64,000 nucleotides of DNA from Citrobacter rodentium NBRC 105723 = DSM 16636 (GCF_021278985.1 NZ_CP082833.1:4154001-4218000); one strand, 5' to 3'; positions 1 through 10,325 are shown, counted from the first letter of the stretch. The notes: a model not told the origin generated them from the sequence alone. Translations and numbers: made by a program.

Positions 1-459
1 ACGTCTTGCCTGCCAAAAGTTTTTCCGCCAGTAAACGTTATCCAGCGACGATCGCATAACCCCCCGACTGGTTGAGGCATGAATAAACTGTCCGTCGGTA
101 TCATAAATACCTACGTGCAGTCCGCTCTCTCCTGAGCCGGTTTTAAAAAAGACCAGATCGCCCGGCAGTAAATCATCTTTGCTGATTTCAGTGCCAATTT
201 TGGCCTGCTGACGCGTTTCGCGCGGTAGCTGCAAAGAGAATTGATCGCGCATCGTCATCAGTACAAAACCGGAGCAGTCCACACCACCGCGACTCATCCC
301 GCCATAGCGGTACGGCGTACCGCGCCAGCTCTGAAGCTGATCGTTGAGACCGGCGATGACGGTAATTGAATCAGAAAGCCGGGCATTGGGCGCAGGGGCG
401 CGATGACTGCTGCATCCTGCCAGCCATAGTGCTGCAAAAAGAAGAAACCAGAAACGCAT
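1..459 (-). CDS. nlpC: NlpC lipoprotein, probable peptidoglycan endopeptidase (3' end cut by window edge)
   Basis: NlpC/P60 cysteine peptidase fold, expected to cut peptide links in cell-wall peptidoglycan from a lipid anchor in the envelope. The 153 codons read here begin with a lipoprotein signal peptide ending in the lipobox LAGC (Cys16). The catalytic cysteine lies in VDCSGF, the histidine in GLHVGIY, and a second histidine in FIHAST. The frame is still open at base 1, where it reads WQARR. E. coli NlpC is 154 residues and ends a residue later, so only about one codon and the stop are missing. It lies just downstream of btuD on the same strand, as in E. coli. Identification is firm; the substrate is inferred from the family. 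Confidence 0.95.
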   Translation of the reverse strand, partial: MRFWFLLFAALWLAGCSSHRAPAPNARLSDSITVIAGLNDQLQSWRGTPYRYGGMSRGGVDCSGFVLMTMRDQFSLQLPRETRQQAKIGTEISKDDLLPGDLVFFKTGSGESGLHVGIYDTDGQFIHASTSRGVMRSSLDNVYWRKNFWQARR

Positions 460-530
460 TCAGGACGAATCCTCTGTTTTTATTTTTATACCAATTTAGC
501 GGTTATGGGCATGGTTTTTCAAGGCGCTGT

Positions 531-1277
531 TCAGGTCGAAATCAGCATTCGATGCCCTTCGATGTCCAGACGACGAAAATTAAGGCCATACGCCCGCGCC
601 AGATTGGGCGGTGTCATAACCTCATCGCGCGGTCCGCTGGCCAGCAGTTTGCCCTGCCTGAGCAGCCATACCCGATGCGCATGGCGCAGCGTATGATTCA
701 GATCGTGGCTGCTCATCACAATGGCTATCCCCTGCCGACATAACTCGCTCAGAATACGGTCCAGCGCATTCTGCTGCGCGACGTCAAGGCTGTTCATCGG
801 TTCATCAAGCAGCAGCAGCTGACCCTGCGGGTTTGTCTGCGGCGCGATTTGCAGAATCACCGCGGCAAGACGTACGCGCTGCCATTCGCCGCCGGAAAGC
901 TGGCTGGCGTTGCGTCCGAGCTTATCGGCCAGCCCTAACGAAGCCGCGACCTGCTCCAGCTGGTCAACGCGCGCGCTGTCGGCCTGATGCAGCGTCAGGT
1001 AGTGCCATACCGGCATCGCGAACGGCGGGTTCTGCTGCTGCGCCAGAAAGGCGCGATGCCGCGCCAGTTTGCCGGCTGGCCAGGATTCCAGCGCAGTGCC
1101 GGCAAAAGTAACCGTCCCGTCGCCGCGGGTTAAACCCGCCATCCGCGCCAGCAGAGTGCTTTTTCCGGCGCCGTTAGGCCCGACCAGATGCAGGATCTCC
1201 CCTGCCCGAACCTCTGCGGAGAGTGGTCCAAGCCGGGTGCTCTCGGCAACATCCTGTAGCTGCATCAGTAAAGACAT
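531..1277 (-). CDS. btuD: Vitamin B12 ABC transporter ATP-binding protein BtuD
   Basis: ATPase of the BtuCDF importer, which drives cobalamin from the periplasm across the inner membrane. At 248 residues it is the usual family length. Visible motifs are the Walker A GPNGAGKST, the ABC signature LSGGEWQRVRLA, and the Walker B LLLLDEP followed by the switch histidine in SSHDLNHT. Its ATG overlaps the btuE stop codon by one base (TAATG), so translation is probably coupled. It is the last btu gene in the row btuC-btuE-btuD. Confidence 0.97.
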   Translation of the reverse strand: MSLLMQLQDVAESTRLGPLSAEVRAGEILHLVGPNGAGKSTLLARMAGLTRGDGTVTFAGTALESWPAGKLARHRAFLAQQQNPPFAMPVWHYLTLHQADSARVDQLEQVAASLGLADKLGRNASQLSGGEWQRVRLAAVILQIAPQTNPQGQLLLLDEPMNSLDVAQQNALDRILSELCRQGIAIVMSSHDLNHTLRHAHRVWLLRQGKLLASGPRDEVMTPPNLARAYGLNFRRLDIEGHRMLIST

Positions 1278-1828
1278 TATTTAGCCAGCGCGATTTTGAT
1301 ACTTTCCATCACGATAGGATCCTCCGGCGTCATATCCGGCGAAAAACGCTGAACCACGTTGCCATCCCGCCCGACGAGGAATTTTTCAAAATTCCACAGA
1401 ATATCATCCGGATAAAGCGGCGCGCGCCCTTTGCTTGCCATACGCTCGTAGAAGCCGCTGTTTTCAGGCGCTACCGCCGTTGGCGCGGCGGCAATCAGCT
1501 TCTGGTACAGCGGATGGCGTCCTTCGCCGTTAACGTCGATCTTACTGAACATCGGGAAGGTAACGCCCCAGGTGGCCGAGCACCAGGTTTTAATCTCTTC
1601 ATCGCTGCCCGGCTCCTGGCCGAGGAACTGATTGCAGGGAAAGCCCAGCACCACAAATCCCCGGTCAGCCCACGCCTTCTGGATGTTTTCCAGTTGCTCG
1701 TACTGGGGCGTAAGTCCGCATTTTGACGCCACGTTGACTATCAGCAGCACCTTACCGGCGTACTTGTCCAGGGTAATAACGTCTCCGTCAATTGTCGTCA
1801 CTTCAGTATTCAGAATCGAGTCTTGCAT
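1277..1828 (-). CDS. btuE: Thioredoxin/glutathione peroxidase BtuE
   Basis: Glutathione-peroxidase family enzyme that reduces hydroperoxides; despite its name and position it is not needed for B12 transport. The protein has 183 residues starting MQDSIL, which matches E. coli; a longer reading frame exists, but a GGAG ribosome site (CTCTGGAGACGCT before the ATG) supports this start. The peroxidatic cysteine is in ASKCGLTP, with the other conserved pieces FPCNQF and LWNFEKF. It sits between btuC and btuD and overlaps the btuD start by one base. Confidence 0.95.
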   Translation of the reverse strand: MQDSILNTEVTTIDGDVITLDKYAGKVLLIVNVASKCGLTPQYEQLENIQKAWADRGFVVLGFPCNQFLGQEPGSDEEIKTWCSATWGVTFPMFSKIDVNGEGRHPLYQKLIAAAPTAVAPENSGFYERMASKGRAPLYPDDILWNFEKFLVGRDGNVVQRFSPDMTPEDPIVMESIKIALAK

Positions 1829-1889
1829 AGCGTCTCCAGAGAGTGAGTAAGGCTGTTGCCAGCTTCTAATCATAGTTCGTTTTTGCCGC

Positions 1890-2870
1890 TTAACGTCTGG
1901 CTTTCAGCAGTAACCAGATAAACACCGGCGCGCCGAGCGTGGCGGTCACCACGCCAATCGGCAGTTCCGCAGAGGCCAGCGCGAGGCGGGCAATAACGTC
2001 AGCCAGCAGCAGCGCTATCGCGCCCGCCAGTGCGCATCCCGGCAGCAGGACGCGATGATCGGTTAACCCGCACAGCCGTAAAATATGCGGGATCACCAGG
2101 CCAATAAAGCCAATCGCCCCGGCCAGCGCGACGCTCACCCCTACCATCCAGCCAGTCGCCACCACCAGCAGATTGCGCCAGAACCACAGCGGTAATCCCA
2201 ACTGGCGGGCGGAAGTTTCCCCCAGCGCCAGCATATTCATTGGCTGCGACTGGCAGCAGATCCAGACCAGTACGGGCACCAGCGCCAGCATCAGCCAGGA
2301 CTCTCCCCAGTCGACGCCGCCAAATCCGCCCATCATCCAGTACATTAGCTGGCGAAGGTCCAGTGAGGTCGAAAAATAGATAGCCCAGGTCATCAGGGCG
2401 CTACAGATAATCCCCAGCGCCACGCCAGCCAGCAGCAGGCGGCTGGTGGAAAGATGACGGCGAGCGAAACGCAGAAGGATCAGCGTGATGAGAAGCGCGC
2501 CGGCAATGGCGCAAAGCCCCAGGGACCACTGGGGAAGCGTACCCTGTCCCAGCAGGACGGCAGCGATAAGCCCAACGCCCGCGCCGTTTGATACGCCGAG
2601 TAAGCCGGGCTCTGCCAGCGGGTTTTCGAACAGGGCCTGCATAACGGCGCCTGAAAGGGCCAGCGCGGCGCCGACTAACAGCACCGCCAGCGTGCGCGGC
2701 AGGCGAATTTGCCAGACGAACAGCTCGCCGCGCGGAGTTAACCAGTCGGCTGGCGATATCCACTGCTCGCCCGCACACAGGCTTAAGAGCAGCGCCAGCA
2801 GCATAAGAAGCGCAAGGCTCGCGATCCAGCGTACGTTTTGTCGCTGTTGTTGACGGGCGAAAGGCAGCAT
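1890..2870 (-). CDS. btuC: Vitamin B12 ABC transporter permease BtuC
   Basis: Membrane subunit of the BtuCDF cobalamin importer, FecCD family, with about ten membrane helices running from the N-terminal hydrophobic stretch to VFIWLLLKARR. The conserved segment GGFGGVDW and the cytoplasmic loop around GETSARQLGLP, which contacts BtuD, are present. The start chosen (MLPFARQQQ) gives 326 residues, as in E. coli; an in-frame ATG three codons upstream, at 2879, would give 329. Neither has a strong ribosome site, so this is not settled. Confidence 0.95.
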   Translation of the reverse strand: MLPFARQQQRQNVRWIASLALLMLLALLLSLCAGEQWISPADWLTPRGELFVWQIRLPRTLAVLLVGAALALSGAVMQALFENPLAEPGLLGVSNGAGVGLIAAVLLGQGTLPQWSLGLCAIAGALLITLILLRFARRHLSTSRLLLAGVALGIICSALMTWAIYFSTSLDLRQLMYWMMGGFGGVDWGESWLMLALVPVLVWICCQSQPMNMLALGETSARQLGLPLWFWRNLLVVATGWMVGVSVALAGAIGFIGLVIPHILRLCGLTDHRVLLPGCALAGAIALLLADVIARLALASAELPIGVVTATLGAPVFIWLLLKARR

Positions 2871-2930
2871 GTTGTCCATTCAGCTGAAAAAGATGTGCCT
2901 GATTCTACGGCGCAGCGGCGATGCAGAAAA

Positions 2931-2959
2931 GAAAAAAGGCCGCAATGCGGCCTTTTTTG
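2931..2959. terminator. Intrinsic terminator between btuC and ihfA
   Basis: A GC-rich stem (AAAAAGGCCGC / GCGGCCTTTTT) with a short loop, A-rich on one side and T-rich on the other, so it can work in both directions. On the minus strand it follows the ihfA stop and ends the pheST-ihfA transcript. Confidence 0.85.
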
Positions 2960-2979
2960 TTAGTCAGGTTTGGATCAAA

Positions 2980-3279
2980 TTACTCATCTTTGGGCGAAGC
3001 GTTTTCAACCCGGCTTTTTAACTTCTGTCCGGGTCTGAAGGTCACCACGCGCCTTGCTGTAATGGGAATATCTTCACCCGTTTTCGGGTTACGTCCCGGA
3101 CGTTGGTTCTTATCACGCAGATCGAAATTACCAAAACCAGAGAGTTTCACCTGTTCACCGTTTTCCAGAGCACGACGGATCTCTTCAAAAAACAGTTCGA
3201 CCAGTTCTTTGGCATCCCGCTTGCTAAGCCCAAGCTTATCAAACAGATATTCTGACATTTCAGCTTTTGTAAGCGCCAT
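2980..3279 (-). CDS. ihfA: Integration host factor alpha subunit
   Basis: DNA-bending nucleoid protein that pairs with IhfB. At 99 residues it is full length and nearly identical to E. coli IhfA. The HU/IHF signature is seen as [10 protein letters not shown] followed by the arm sequence [12 protein letters not shown], which carries the intercalating proline. It starts four bases after the pheT stop, so it belongs to the pheM-pheS-pheT-ihfA transcript; a strong terminator follows. Confidence 0.98.
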
Positions 3280-3283
3280 AGGT

Positions 3284-5671
3284 TCAATCCCTCAATGATG
3301 CCTGGAATCGCTCTTTTAATGCCTCTACACAGTTGGCGACGGTAGCGGCAATCTCCTCTTCTTCGAGTGTACGGCTGGTATCCTGAAGGATAAGGCTAAT
3401 GGCGAGGCTCTTATACCCCTCCGCAACACCCTTACCACGGTACACGTCAAATAAGTTTACGCCAACTACCTGATTTACGCCAACTTTCTTACATTCAGAT
3501 AAAACATCTGCTGCGGGAACGTTTTCGGCGACCACCACGGCGATGTCGCGACGGTTCGCCGGGAAGCGAGAAATTTCGCGCGCCTGAGGCACCACGCGGT
3601 CTGCAAGCTTGTTCCACTCCAGTTCAAACACCAGCGTACGGCCATTGAGATCCAACTTACGCTCCAGCTCCGGATGAACAACACCAATGAAACCAATACG
3701 TTCGCCTTTCAGATAAATCGCGGCCGACTGGCCCGGATGCAGCGCCGGATTAGCTTCGGCTTTGAACTGCACGTCCCCGAGTTTGCCGGTCAGATCCAGC
3801 ACCGCTTCGAGATCGCCCTTCAAATCATAGAAATCAACGGACTCTTTTGCCAGGTTCCAGTGTTCATCGTAGCGGTTTCCGCAGATAACGCCAGCCAGCA
3901 TCAGATCCTGACGAATGCCAAGGCTCGCCTGCGTATCCGGTACGAAGCGCAGACCGCTTTCAAAAATGCGCACCCGGTTCTGCTGACGGTTCTGGTTATA
4001 GACCACCGTTGCCAGCAGCCCGGTCCACAGCGACAGACGCATCGCCGACATTTCGACCGAAATCGGGCTTGGCAGCAACAGCGCCTCTTCGCCCGGATGA
4101 ATCAGCTGCTGCACCTTCGGATCGACAAAGCTATAGGTAATGACTTCCTGGTAACCTTTGTCGTTAAGCAGAGTTTTCACGCGCTTAAGCGACAGATCCG
4201 CCTCACGGTGAGCGCCCATGATCAGTCCGGCCTGTACCGGTTCGTCAGGGATGTTGTTGTAGCCGTAGACACGCGCCACCTCTTCGACCAGGTCTTCTTC
4301 AATTTCCATGTCGAAACGCCAGCTCGGGGCAACGGCCTGCCATTCACCGGCGCCTTCCGTCACCTCACAGCCGAGACGACGCAGAATATCGCTGACCTGT
4401 TCATCGGCAATGTGATGACCAATCAGGCGATCCAGCTTGCTGCGGCGCAGGGTGATGGTGGCACGTTTCGGCAGCGTCGCGTCGTTCGTTACGTCAATCA
4501 CCGGGCCCGCTTCACCGCCGCAGATATCCATCAGCAGGCGGGTGGCGCGCTCCATCGCTTTGTACTGCAATGCCGGATCGACACCGCGCTCATAGCGGTG
4601 GGAAGCGTCAGTATGCAGCCCATGACGACGCGCGCGTCCGGTAATCAACAGCGGACTGAAGAAAGCGCATTCCAGCAGCACATTCTGCGTTTCATCACTA
4701 ACGCCAGAGTGTTCGCCGCCAAAGATACCGCCCATCGCCAGCGCTTTGGTATGGTCGGCAATCACCAGCGTATCGGCGCTCAGCTTTGCTTCCGTTCCGT
4801 CCAGCAGCACCAGCGTTTCGCCCTCTTTCGCCATGCGCACGTTGATGCCGCCGTCAATGCGATCTTTATCGAAAGCGTGCATCGGCTGACCCAGCTCAAG
4901 CAGGACATAGTTGGTCACGTCAACCACCGCGTCGATGGAGCGAATACCGCAGCGGCGCAGTTTCTCTTTCATCCACAGCGGCGTCGGCGCTTTGACGTTG
5001 ATGCCTTTCACCACGCGGCCCAGATAGCGCGGGCACGCTTCCGTTGCCTCTACGCTAATCGGCAGCACATCGTTGATGGTCGCCGCGACCGGCGCGATTT
5101 CCGGCTCCGTCAGCGGCGCGCTGTTCAGCACCGCCACGTCGCGGGCGATGCCGATAATCCCTAAGCAGTCGGCGCGGTTTGGCGTCACGCTGATTTCAAT
5201 CGTGTTATCGTCAAGCTTCAGGTATTCGCGGATATCAACGCCAATCGGCGCATCGGCCGGCAGCTCAATAATGCCGCTGTGATCGTCAGAAATACCCAGC
5301 TCGGAGAAAGAGCACAGCATCCCTTCCGACGGCTCGCCGCGCAGCTTCGCCGCTTTAATTTTGAAGTCGCCCGGCAGGACGGCGCCGATGGTCGCCACCG
5401 CCACTTTCAGCCCCTGGCGGCAGTTTGGCGCGCCGCAGACGATGTCCAACAGGCGCTCACCGCCGACGTTTACTTTCGTCACGCGCAGTTTGTCGGCATT
5501 CGGATGCTGAGCGCACTCAACCACTTCCCCGACAACCACGCCGTTAAAAGCGCTGGCAACGGCGTCAACGCCGTCCACTTCCAGACCCGCCATCGTGATT
5601 TGGTTCGACAGCGCGTCGCTATCAATAGCTGGGTTAACCCACTCGCGTAACCACAGTTCACTGAATTTCAT
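3284..5671 (-). CDS. pheT: Phenylalanine-tRNA ligase beta subunit
   Basis: Large subunit of the alpha2-beta2 enzyme that charges tRNA-Phe. The 795 residues match the family. Domains in order are the EMAP-type tRNA-binding fold (about 40-150, with [17 protein letters not shown]), the B3/B4 editing module (about 210-400), B5 (about 400-475), the catalytic-like core, and the C-terminal ferredoxin-fold anticodon-binding domain (about 700-795, starting near [15 protein letters not shown]). It is 15 bases downstream of pheS and 4 bases upstream of ihfA, in one operon controlled by the pheM attenuator. Confidence 0.98.
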
Positions 5672-5686
5672 TGATTTACCCTGCCT

Positions 5687-6670
5687 TTATTTAAACTGTT
5701 TGAGGAAACGCAGATCGTTTTCGAAGAAGGCGCGCAGATCGGTGACGCCGTAACGCAGCATCGTCAGTCGCTCCATCCCCATGCCAAACGCAAAGCCGGA
5801 GTAGATTTCCGGATCGATTCCAACGTTACGCAGTACGTTCGGATGCACCATTCCGCAGCCCAGCACTTCCAGCCATTTACCGTTTTTCCCCATCACGTCA
5901 ACTTCCGCAGACGGTTCGGTAAACGGGAAATAGGACGGGCGGAAACGAATCTGCAGATCTTCTTCAAAGAAGTTACGCAGGAAGTCATGCAGCGTCCCTT
6001 TCAGGTTGGTAAAGCTGATGTTGGTATCCACAATCAGGCCTTCCATCTGATGGAACATCGGGGTGTGCGTCTGATCGTAGTCATTACGGTACACGCGACC
6101 CGGCGCAATAATGCGAATCGGCGGCTGCTGGGCCTTCATGGTGCGGATCTGCACGCCGGAGGTCTGGGTGCGCAGTAAACGGGTGGCGTCAAACCAGAAA
6201 GTATCATGGTCGGCACGCGCCGGATGGTGGCCCGGAATATTCAGAGCGTCGAAGTTGTGGTAATCATCTTCAATTTCCGGCCCGGTGGCGACGGTAAAGC
6301 CCAGCTCGCCGAAGAAGCTTTCAATACGGTCAATGGTGCGAGTGACCGGATGCAGGCCACCGTTTTCGATACGACGTCCCGGCAGCGACACGTCGAGGGT
6401 TTCTGCTGCCAGACGCGCATTCAGCGCGGCGTTTTCCAGCTCCGCTTTACGTGCGTTAAGTGCCTGCTGAACCTGCTCTTTCGCTTCGTTAATCACCGCC
6501 CCCGCAGCCGGACGCTCTTCAGGCGGCAGCTCACGCAGGGTAGTCATCTGAAGGGTCAGGTGCCCTTTCTTGCCCAGATATTCGACGCGAACATTGTCTA
6601 ACGCGGCAACATCTGACGCCTGGTTTATGGCTGCCTTCGCACTGGCAACCAGCTCTGCGAGATGTGACAT
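5687..6670 (-). CDS. pheS: Phenylalanine-tRNA ligase alpha subunit
   Basis: Catalytic subunit of phenylalanyl-tRNA synthetase, a class II enzyme. The start MSHLAELVASAKAA gives 327 residues, the E. coli length; the frame is open further upstream, but that extension is not conserved. The N-terminal coiled coil (about 1-85) is followed by the catalytic core with class II motif 2 around GRVYRNDYDQTHTPMFHQ and motif 3 at GFAFGMGMERL. It is the first large gene after the leader peptide gene pheM. Confidence 0.98.
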   Translation of the reverse strand: MSHLAELVASAKAAINQASDVAALDNVRVEYLGKKGHLTLQMTTLRELPPEERPAAGAVINEAKEQVQQALNARKAELENAALNARLAAETLDVSLPGRRIENGGLHPVTRTIDRIESFFGELGFTVATGPEIEDDYHNFDALNIPGHHPARADHDTFWFDATRLLRTQTSGVQIRTMKAQQPPIRIIAPGRVYRNDYDQTHTPMFHQMEGLIVDTNISFTNLKGTLHDFLRNFFEEDLQIRFRPSYFPFTEPSAEVDVMGKNGKWLEVLGCGMVHPNVLRNVGIDPEIYSGFAFGMGMERLTMLRYGVTDLRAFFENDLRFLKQFK

Positions 6671-6833
6671 GGTTTTCCTCATTATGTGGCGATATTCCTG
6701 AGACGCACAAATACATAACATCATTCTGGCGGTATCAAGGCGGCAAGAGAGCGATCCTCAGGCGCGTACATCAGTACGTGAACGGGATAAGCGAATGCAG
6801 CCAATGCAGAGACAGCCAGAAGGATGAAGTGTA

Positions 6834-6862
6834 TAAAAAAAGCCTCCACCAGGGAGGCTTTC
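6834..6862 (-). terminator. pheST attenuator terminator
   Basis: On the minus strand, about 45 bases after the pheM stop, lies an 8-bp stem (AAGCCTCC / GGAGGCTT) with a 5-base loop, followed by a run of seven Ts. It has the form and place of the known attenuator: when charged tRNA-Phe is plentiful the pheM ribosome moves on and this hairpin ends transcription before pheS. Confidence 0.9.
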
Positions 6863-6908
6863 TAGGCGCTGTTTTCCGTTTCATCTTTCACGCGCTAGCC
6901 TCCTGAAG

Positions 6909-6953
6909 TCAGGTGCTAAAGTAAAAGAAGAAGCGGAAAATAGCAGCATTCAT
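6909..6953 (-). CDS. pheM: pheST operon leader peptide PheM
   Basis: A 14-codon frame reading [14 protein letters not shown], the same as the E. coli leader peptide as I remember it. Five of the 14 codons are Phe, three in a row. Its only known role is to sense charged tRNA-Phe: a ribosome stalled on the Phe codons blocks formation of the terminator at 6834-6862 and lets transcription enter pheS. It lies between rplT and pheS on the same strand. Confidence 0.97.
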
Positions 6954-7042
6954 GCTTGCGTTACCTTACAGGATAATGACCGTAAAGACTCTATTGAAAA
7001 GACTTAACGGAAAAAAGTCAATGTTCTGATACGGTTGATACG

Positions 7043-7069
7043 AAAAGAGGGAGCAATGCCCCCTCTTTC
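7043..7069 (-). terminator. Hairpin after rplT
   Basis: Stem AAAGAGGG / CCCTCTTT just after the rplT stop on the minus strand, followed by only a short T run (TTTTCG). A weak intrinsic terminator that separates the ribosomal protein genes from pheM is likely. Confidence 0.65.
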
Positions 7070-7079
7070 AACTGACTTA

Positions 7080-7451
<372 letters not shown>

Positions 7452-7555
7452 CTATTCTGCTTTGCCCTTGGATCTTCGTCATTGCGGGACGTTAATCGCC
7501 TGACGCTAATGCAAACCCCGTTGGGCGTAAAAAAGTTAAAAAAATCGTTAACGGC

Positions 7556-7777
<222 letters not shown>

Positions 7778-7808
7778 TTAATTAAACGAAACCCAGGCGA
7801 ACAAAATC

Positions 7809-7830
7809 TGTGAAGCCCAAAGGCTTCACA
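7809..7830 (-). promoter_or_regulatory. Strong hairpin in the infC-rpmI interval, likely part of the L20 control region
   Basis: A perfect 9-bp stem (TGTGAAGCC / GGCTTCACA) with a 4-base loop sits between the infC stop and the rpmI start. In E. coli the interval is part of the L20 translational operator, so a role in that control is the likely reading; a partial terminator is the alternative, since GATTTTG follows on the minus strand. Confidence 0.6.
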
Positions 7831-7850
7831 GAAATGGTTACTTGAAGGCC

Positions 7851-8393
7851 TTACTGTTTCTTCTTAGGAGCGAGCACCATGATCATCTGGCGGCCTTCGA
7901 TCTTCGTTGGGAAGGATTCGACCACTGCCAGTTCTTGCAAATCGTCTTTCACGCGATTAAGCACTTCCATACCGATTTGCTGGTGGGCCATCTCACGACC
8001 GCGGAAACGCAGCGTGATTTTGGCCTTATCGCCTTCTTCGAGAAAGCGAATCAGGCTGCGGAGTTTTACCTGATAGTCACCTTCATCAGTACCAGGGCGG
8101 AATTTGATTTCCTTCACCTGGATAACTTTCTGCTTCTTCTTCTGTTCCTTAGAAGACTTACTCTTTTCATAAAGGAACTTGCCGTAGTCCATAATACGAC
8201 AAACTGGCGGTTCGGCGTTAGGGCTGATTTCAACTAAATCTACTCCAGCCTCTTCAGCCTTTTCGATCGCTTCTCTCAGACTCACAATCCCCAGCTGCTC
8301 ACCTTCCAGACCTGTTAAGCGAACTTCCTGGGCGCGAATCTCGCCATTGATACGATTCGGACGTGCCGTTTGAACTCGTTTTCCGCCTTTAAT
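7851..8393 (-). CDS. infC: Translation initiation factor IF-3 (AUU start)
   Basis: IF-3 binds the 30S subunit and rejects wrong start codons and wrong initiator tRNA. A search that allows only common start codons finds 144 residues from an internal GTG (SLREAIEKAEEAG), but the conserved N-terminus KGGKRVQTARPNRI is encoded upstream and begins with ATT at 8391-8393, giving 180 residues. An AAGG ribosome site overlaps the thrS stop (TAAGGTATT). The AUU start is the known basis of its self-repression. It lies three bases after thrS. Confidence 0.97.
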   Translation of the reverse strand: MKGGKRVQTARPNRINGEIRAQEVRLTGLEGEQLGIVSLREAIEKAEEAGVDLVEISPNAEPPVCRIMDYGKFLYEKSKSSKEQKKKQKVIQVKEIKFRPGTDEGDYQVKLRSLIRFLEEGDKAKITLRFRGREMAHQQIGMEVLNRVKDDLQELAVVESFPTKIEGRQMIMVLAPKKKQ

Positions 8394-8396
8394 ACC

Positions 8397-10325
8397 TTAT
8401 TCCTCCAGTTGTTGAAGACTGCGGCTGCGAATCTCTTGTTGCAGCTTCTCGATCACTTCATTTACGTCCAGGCTGCCCAGGTCTTTACCACGGCGGGTGC
8501 GAACGGCCACTTTGCCAGCTTCCACCTCTTTGTCACCGCAGACCAACATATAAGGGACACGACGTAAAGTGTGCTCGCGGATTTTAAAGCCAATCTTCTC
8601 ATTTCTCAAGTCTGCTTTTACACGAATGCCCGCATTTTGTAGTTTCTGCGTCAATTCGTTAACGTATTCAGACTGCGAATCGGTGATATTCATAACCACT
8701 ACCTGAACCGGCGCCAGCCAGGTCGGGAAGAAGCCAGCGAACTCTTCGGTCAGGATACCGATGAAACGCTCCATCGACCCAAGAATTGCGCGGTGAATCA
8801 TCACCGGGACTTTGCGCTCGTTGTCTTCGCCAACATAAGAGGCGCTCAGACGGGACGGCAGAGAGAAGTCCAGCTGTACAGTACCGCACTGCCATGCACG
8901 ATCGAGGCAGTCATACAAAGTAAATTCAATTTTCGGACCGTAGAATGCGCCTTCACCCAGCTGATACTCAAACGGGATGTTGTTCTCTTCCAGCGCAACC
9001 GCCAGGTCCGCCTCAGCACGATCCCACATTTCGTCGCTGCCGATACGTTTCTCAGGACGAGTGGAAAGTTTGACGACGATCTTCTCGAAGCCAAAGGTGC
9101 TGTACATATCGTAGACCATACGAATACAGGCGTTAACTTCATCGCGGATCTGCTCTTCGGTACAGAAGATATGCGCATCATCCTGAGTGAAGCCGCGAAC
9201 GCGCATCAGACCATGCAGCGCGCCTGACGGTTCGTTACGATGGCAGCTGCCGAATTCCGCCATACGCAGCGGCAGATCGCGGTAAGACTTCAGCCCCTGG
9301 TTGAAGATCTGTACGTGACCCGGGCAGTTCATCGGCTTGATGCAATATTCACGGTTCTCAGACGAGGTGGTGAACATCGCATCCTTATAGTTTTCCCAGT
9401 GCCCGGTTTTTTCCCACAGCACGCGGTCCATCATGAACGGACCTTTAACTTCCTGATACTGGTACTCTTTCAGCTTGGAGCGAACAAAAACTTCCAGTTC
9501 ACGGAAGATAGTCCAGCCGTCGTTATGCCAGAACACCATCCCCGGCGCTTCTTCCTGCATATGATACAGATCGAGCTGCTTGCCGATTTTACGGTGGTCG
9601 CGCTTCGCCGCTTCTTCCAGGCGCTGCAGATAGGCATTGAGGGCCTTTTTGTCCGCCCACGCCGTACCATAGATACGTTGCAGCATCTTGTTGTCGCTGT
9701 CGCCGCGCCAGTATGCGCCTGCGGTTTTCATCAGCTTAAAGTGATGGCAGAAACGCATGTTCGGTACGTGCGGACCGCGGCACATATCGATATATTCTTC
9801 ATGATGATACAAGCCAGGCTGATCATCATGTGCAATGTTCTCATCAAGAATAGAGACTTTGTACGGTTCGCCGCGCTTCACAAAGGTTTCGCGCGCTTCG
9901 TGCCAGCTCACTTTTTTCTTGATAACGTCGTAGTTTTTCTCCGCAAGCTCGTGCATCCGCTTCTCGAGCGCGTCGACATCTTCCTGAGTTAAGGTGCGGT
10001 CAAGATCGACGTCATAGTAGAAGCCATTGTCGACAACCGGACCGATAGCCATTTTGGTGTGCGGCCAGAGTTGTTTGATCGCGTGGCCTAACAGGTGCGC
10101 GCAGGAGTGACGGATGATCTCCAGCCCTTCTTCATCTTTCGCGGTGATGATAGACAGGGTCGCATCGTTTTCAATCAGATCTGAAGCATCAACCAGTTCG
10201 CCGTTAACGCGGCCAGCGATGGTGGCTTTCGCCAGTCCCGGACCGATATCCAGCGCAACATCCATAGGGCTTACAGCGTGATCGTAATGGCGTTGACTGC
10301 CATCAGGAAGAGTAATAACAGGCAT
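8397..10325 (-). CDS. thrS: Threonine-tRNA ligase
   Basis: Class II synthetase that charges tRNA-Thr and edits mis-attached serine. Full length at 642 residues. Domains are an N-terminal TGS fold (1-62), the editing domain with the metal-binding HSCAHLLGHA (about 73-82), the catalytic core with zinc ligands in MNCPGH, DDAHIFC and IHRAILGS, and the C-terminal anticodon-binding domain (about 535-642). The messenger is self-repressed through the leader upstream of the ATG. A known promoter arrangement makes infC, rpmI and rplT follow in the same transcription unit. Confidence 0.98.
   Translation of the reverse strand: MPVITLPDGSQRHYDHAVSPMDVALDIGPGLAKATIAGRVNGELVDASDLIENDATLSIITAKDEEGLEIIRHSCAHLLGHAIKQLWPHTKMAIGPVVDNGFYYDVDLDRTLTQEDVDALEKRMHELAEKNYDVIKKKVSWHEARETFVKRGEPYKVSILDENIAHDDQPGLYHHEEYIDMCRGPHVPNMRFCHHFKLMKTAGAYWRGDSDNKMLQRIYGTAWADKKALNAYLQRLEEAAKRDHRKIGKQLDLYHMQEEAPGMVFWHNDGWTIFRELEVFVRSKLKEYQYQEVKGPFMMDRVLWEKTGHWENYKDAMFTTSSENREYCIKPMNCPGHVQIFNQGLKSYRDLPLRMAEFGSCHRNEPSGALHGLMRVRGFTQDDAHIFCTEEQIRDEVNACIRMVYDMYSTFGFEKIVVKLSTRPEKRIGSDEMWDRAEADLAVALEENNIPFEYQLGEGAFYGPKIEFTLYDCLDRAWQCGTVQLDFSLPSRLSASYVGEDNERKVPVMIHRAILGSMERFIGILTEEFAGFFPTWLAPVQVVVMNITDSQSEYVNELTQKLQNAGIRVKADLRNEKIGFKIREHTLRRVPYMLVCGDKEVEAGKVAVRTRRGKDLGSLDVNEVIEKLQQEIRSRSLQQLEE

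Noticed and set aside
3674..5164. Open frame of 496 codons on the plus strand
   Set aside because: It lies wholly opposite pheT, a certain gene, and its protein (rich in His, Gln and Arg) looks like a reverse-strand reading of coding DNA.
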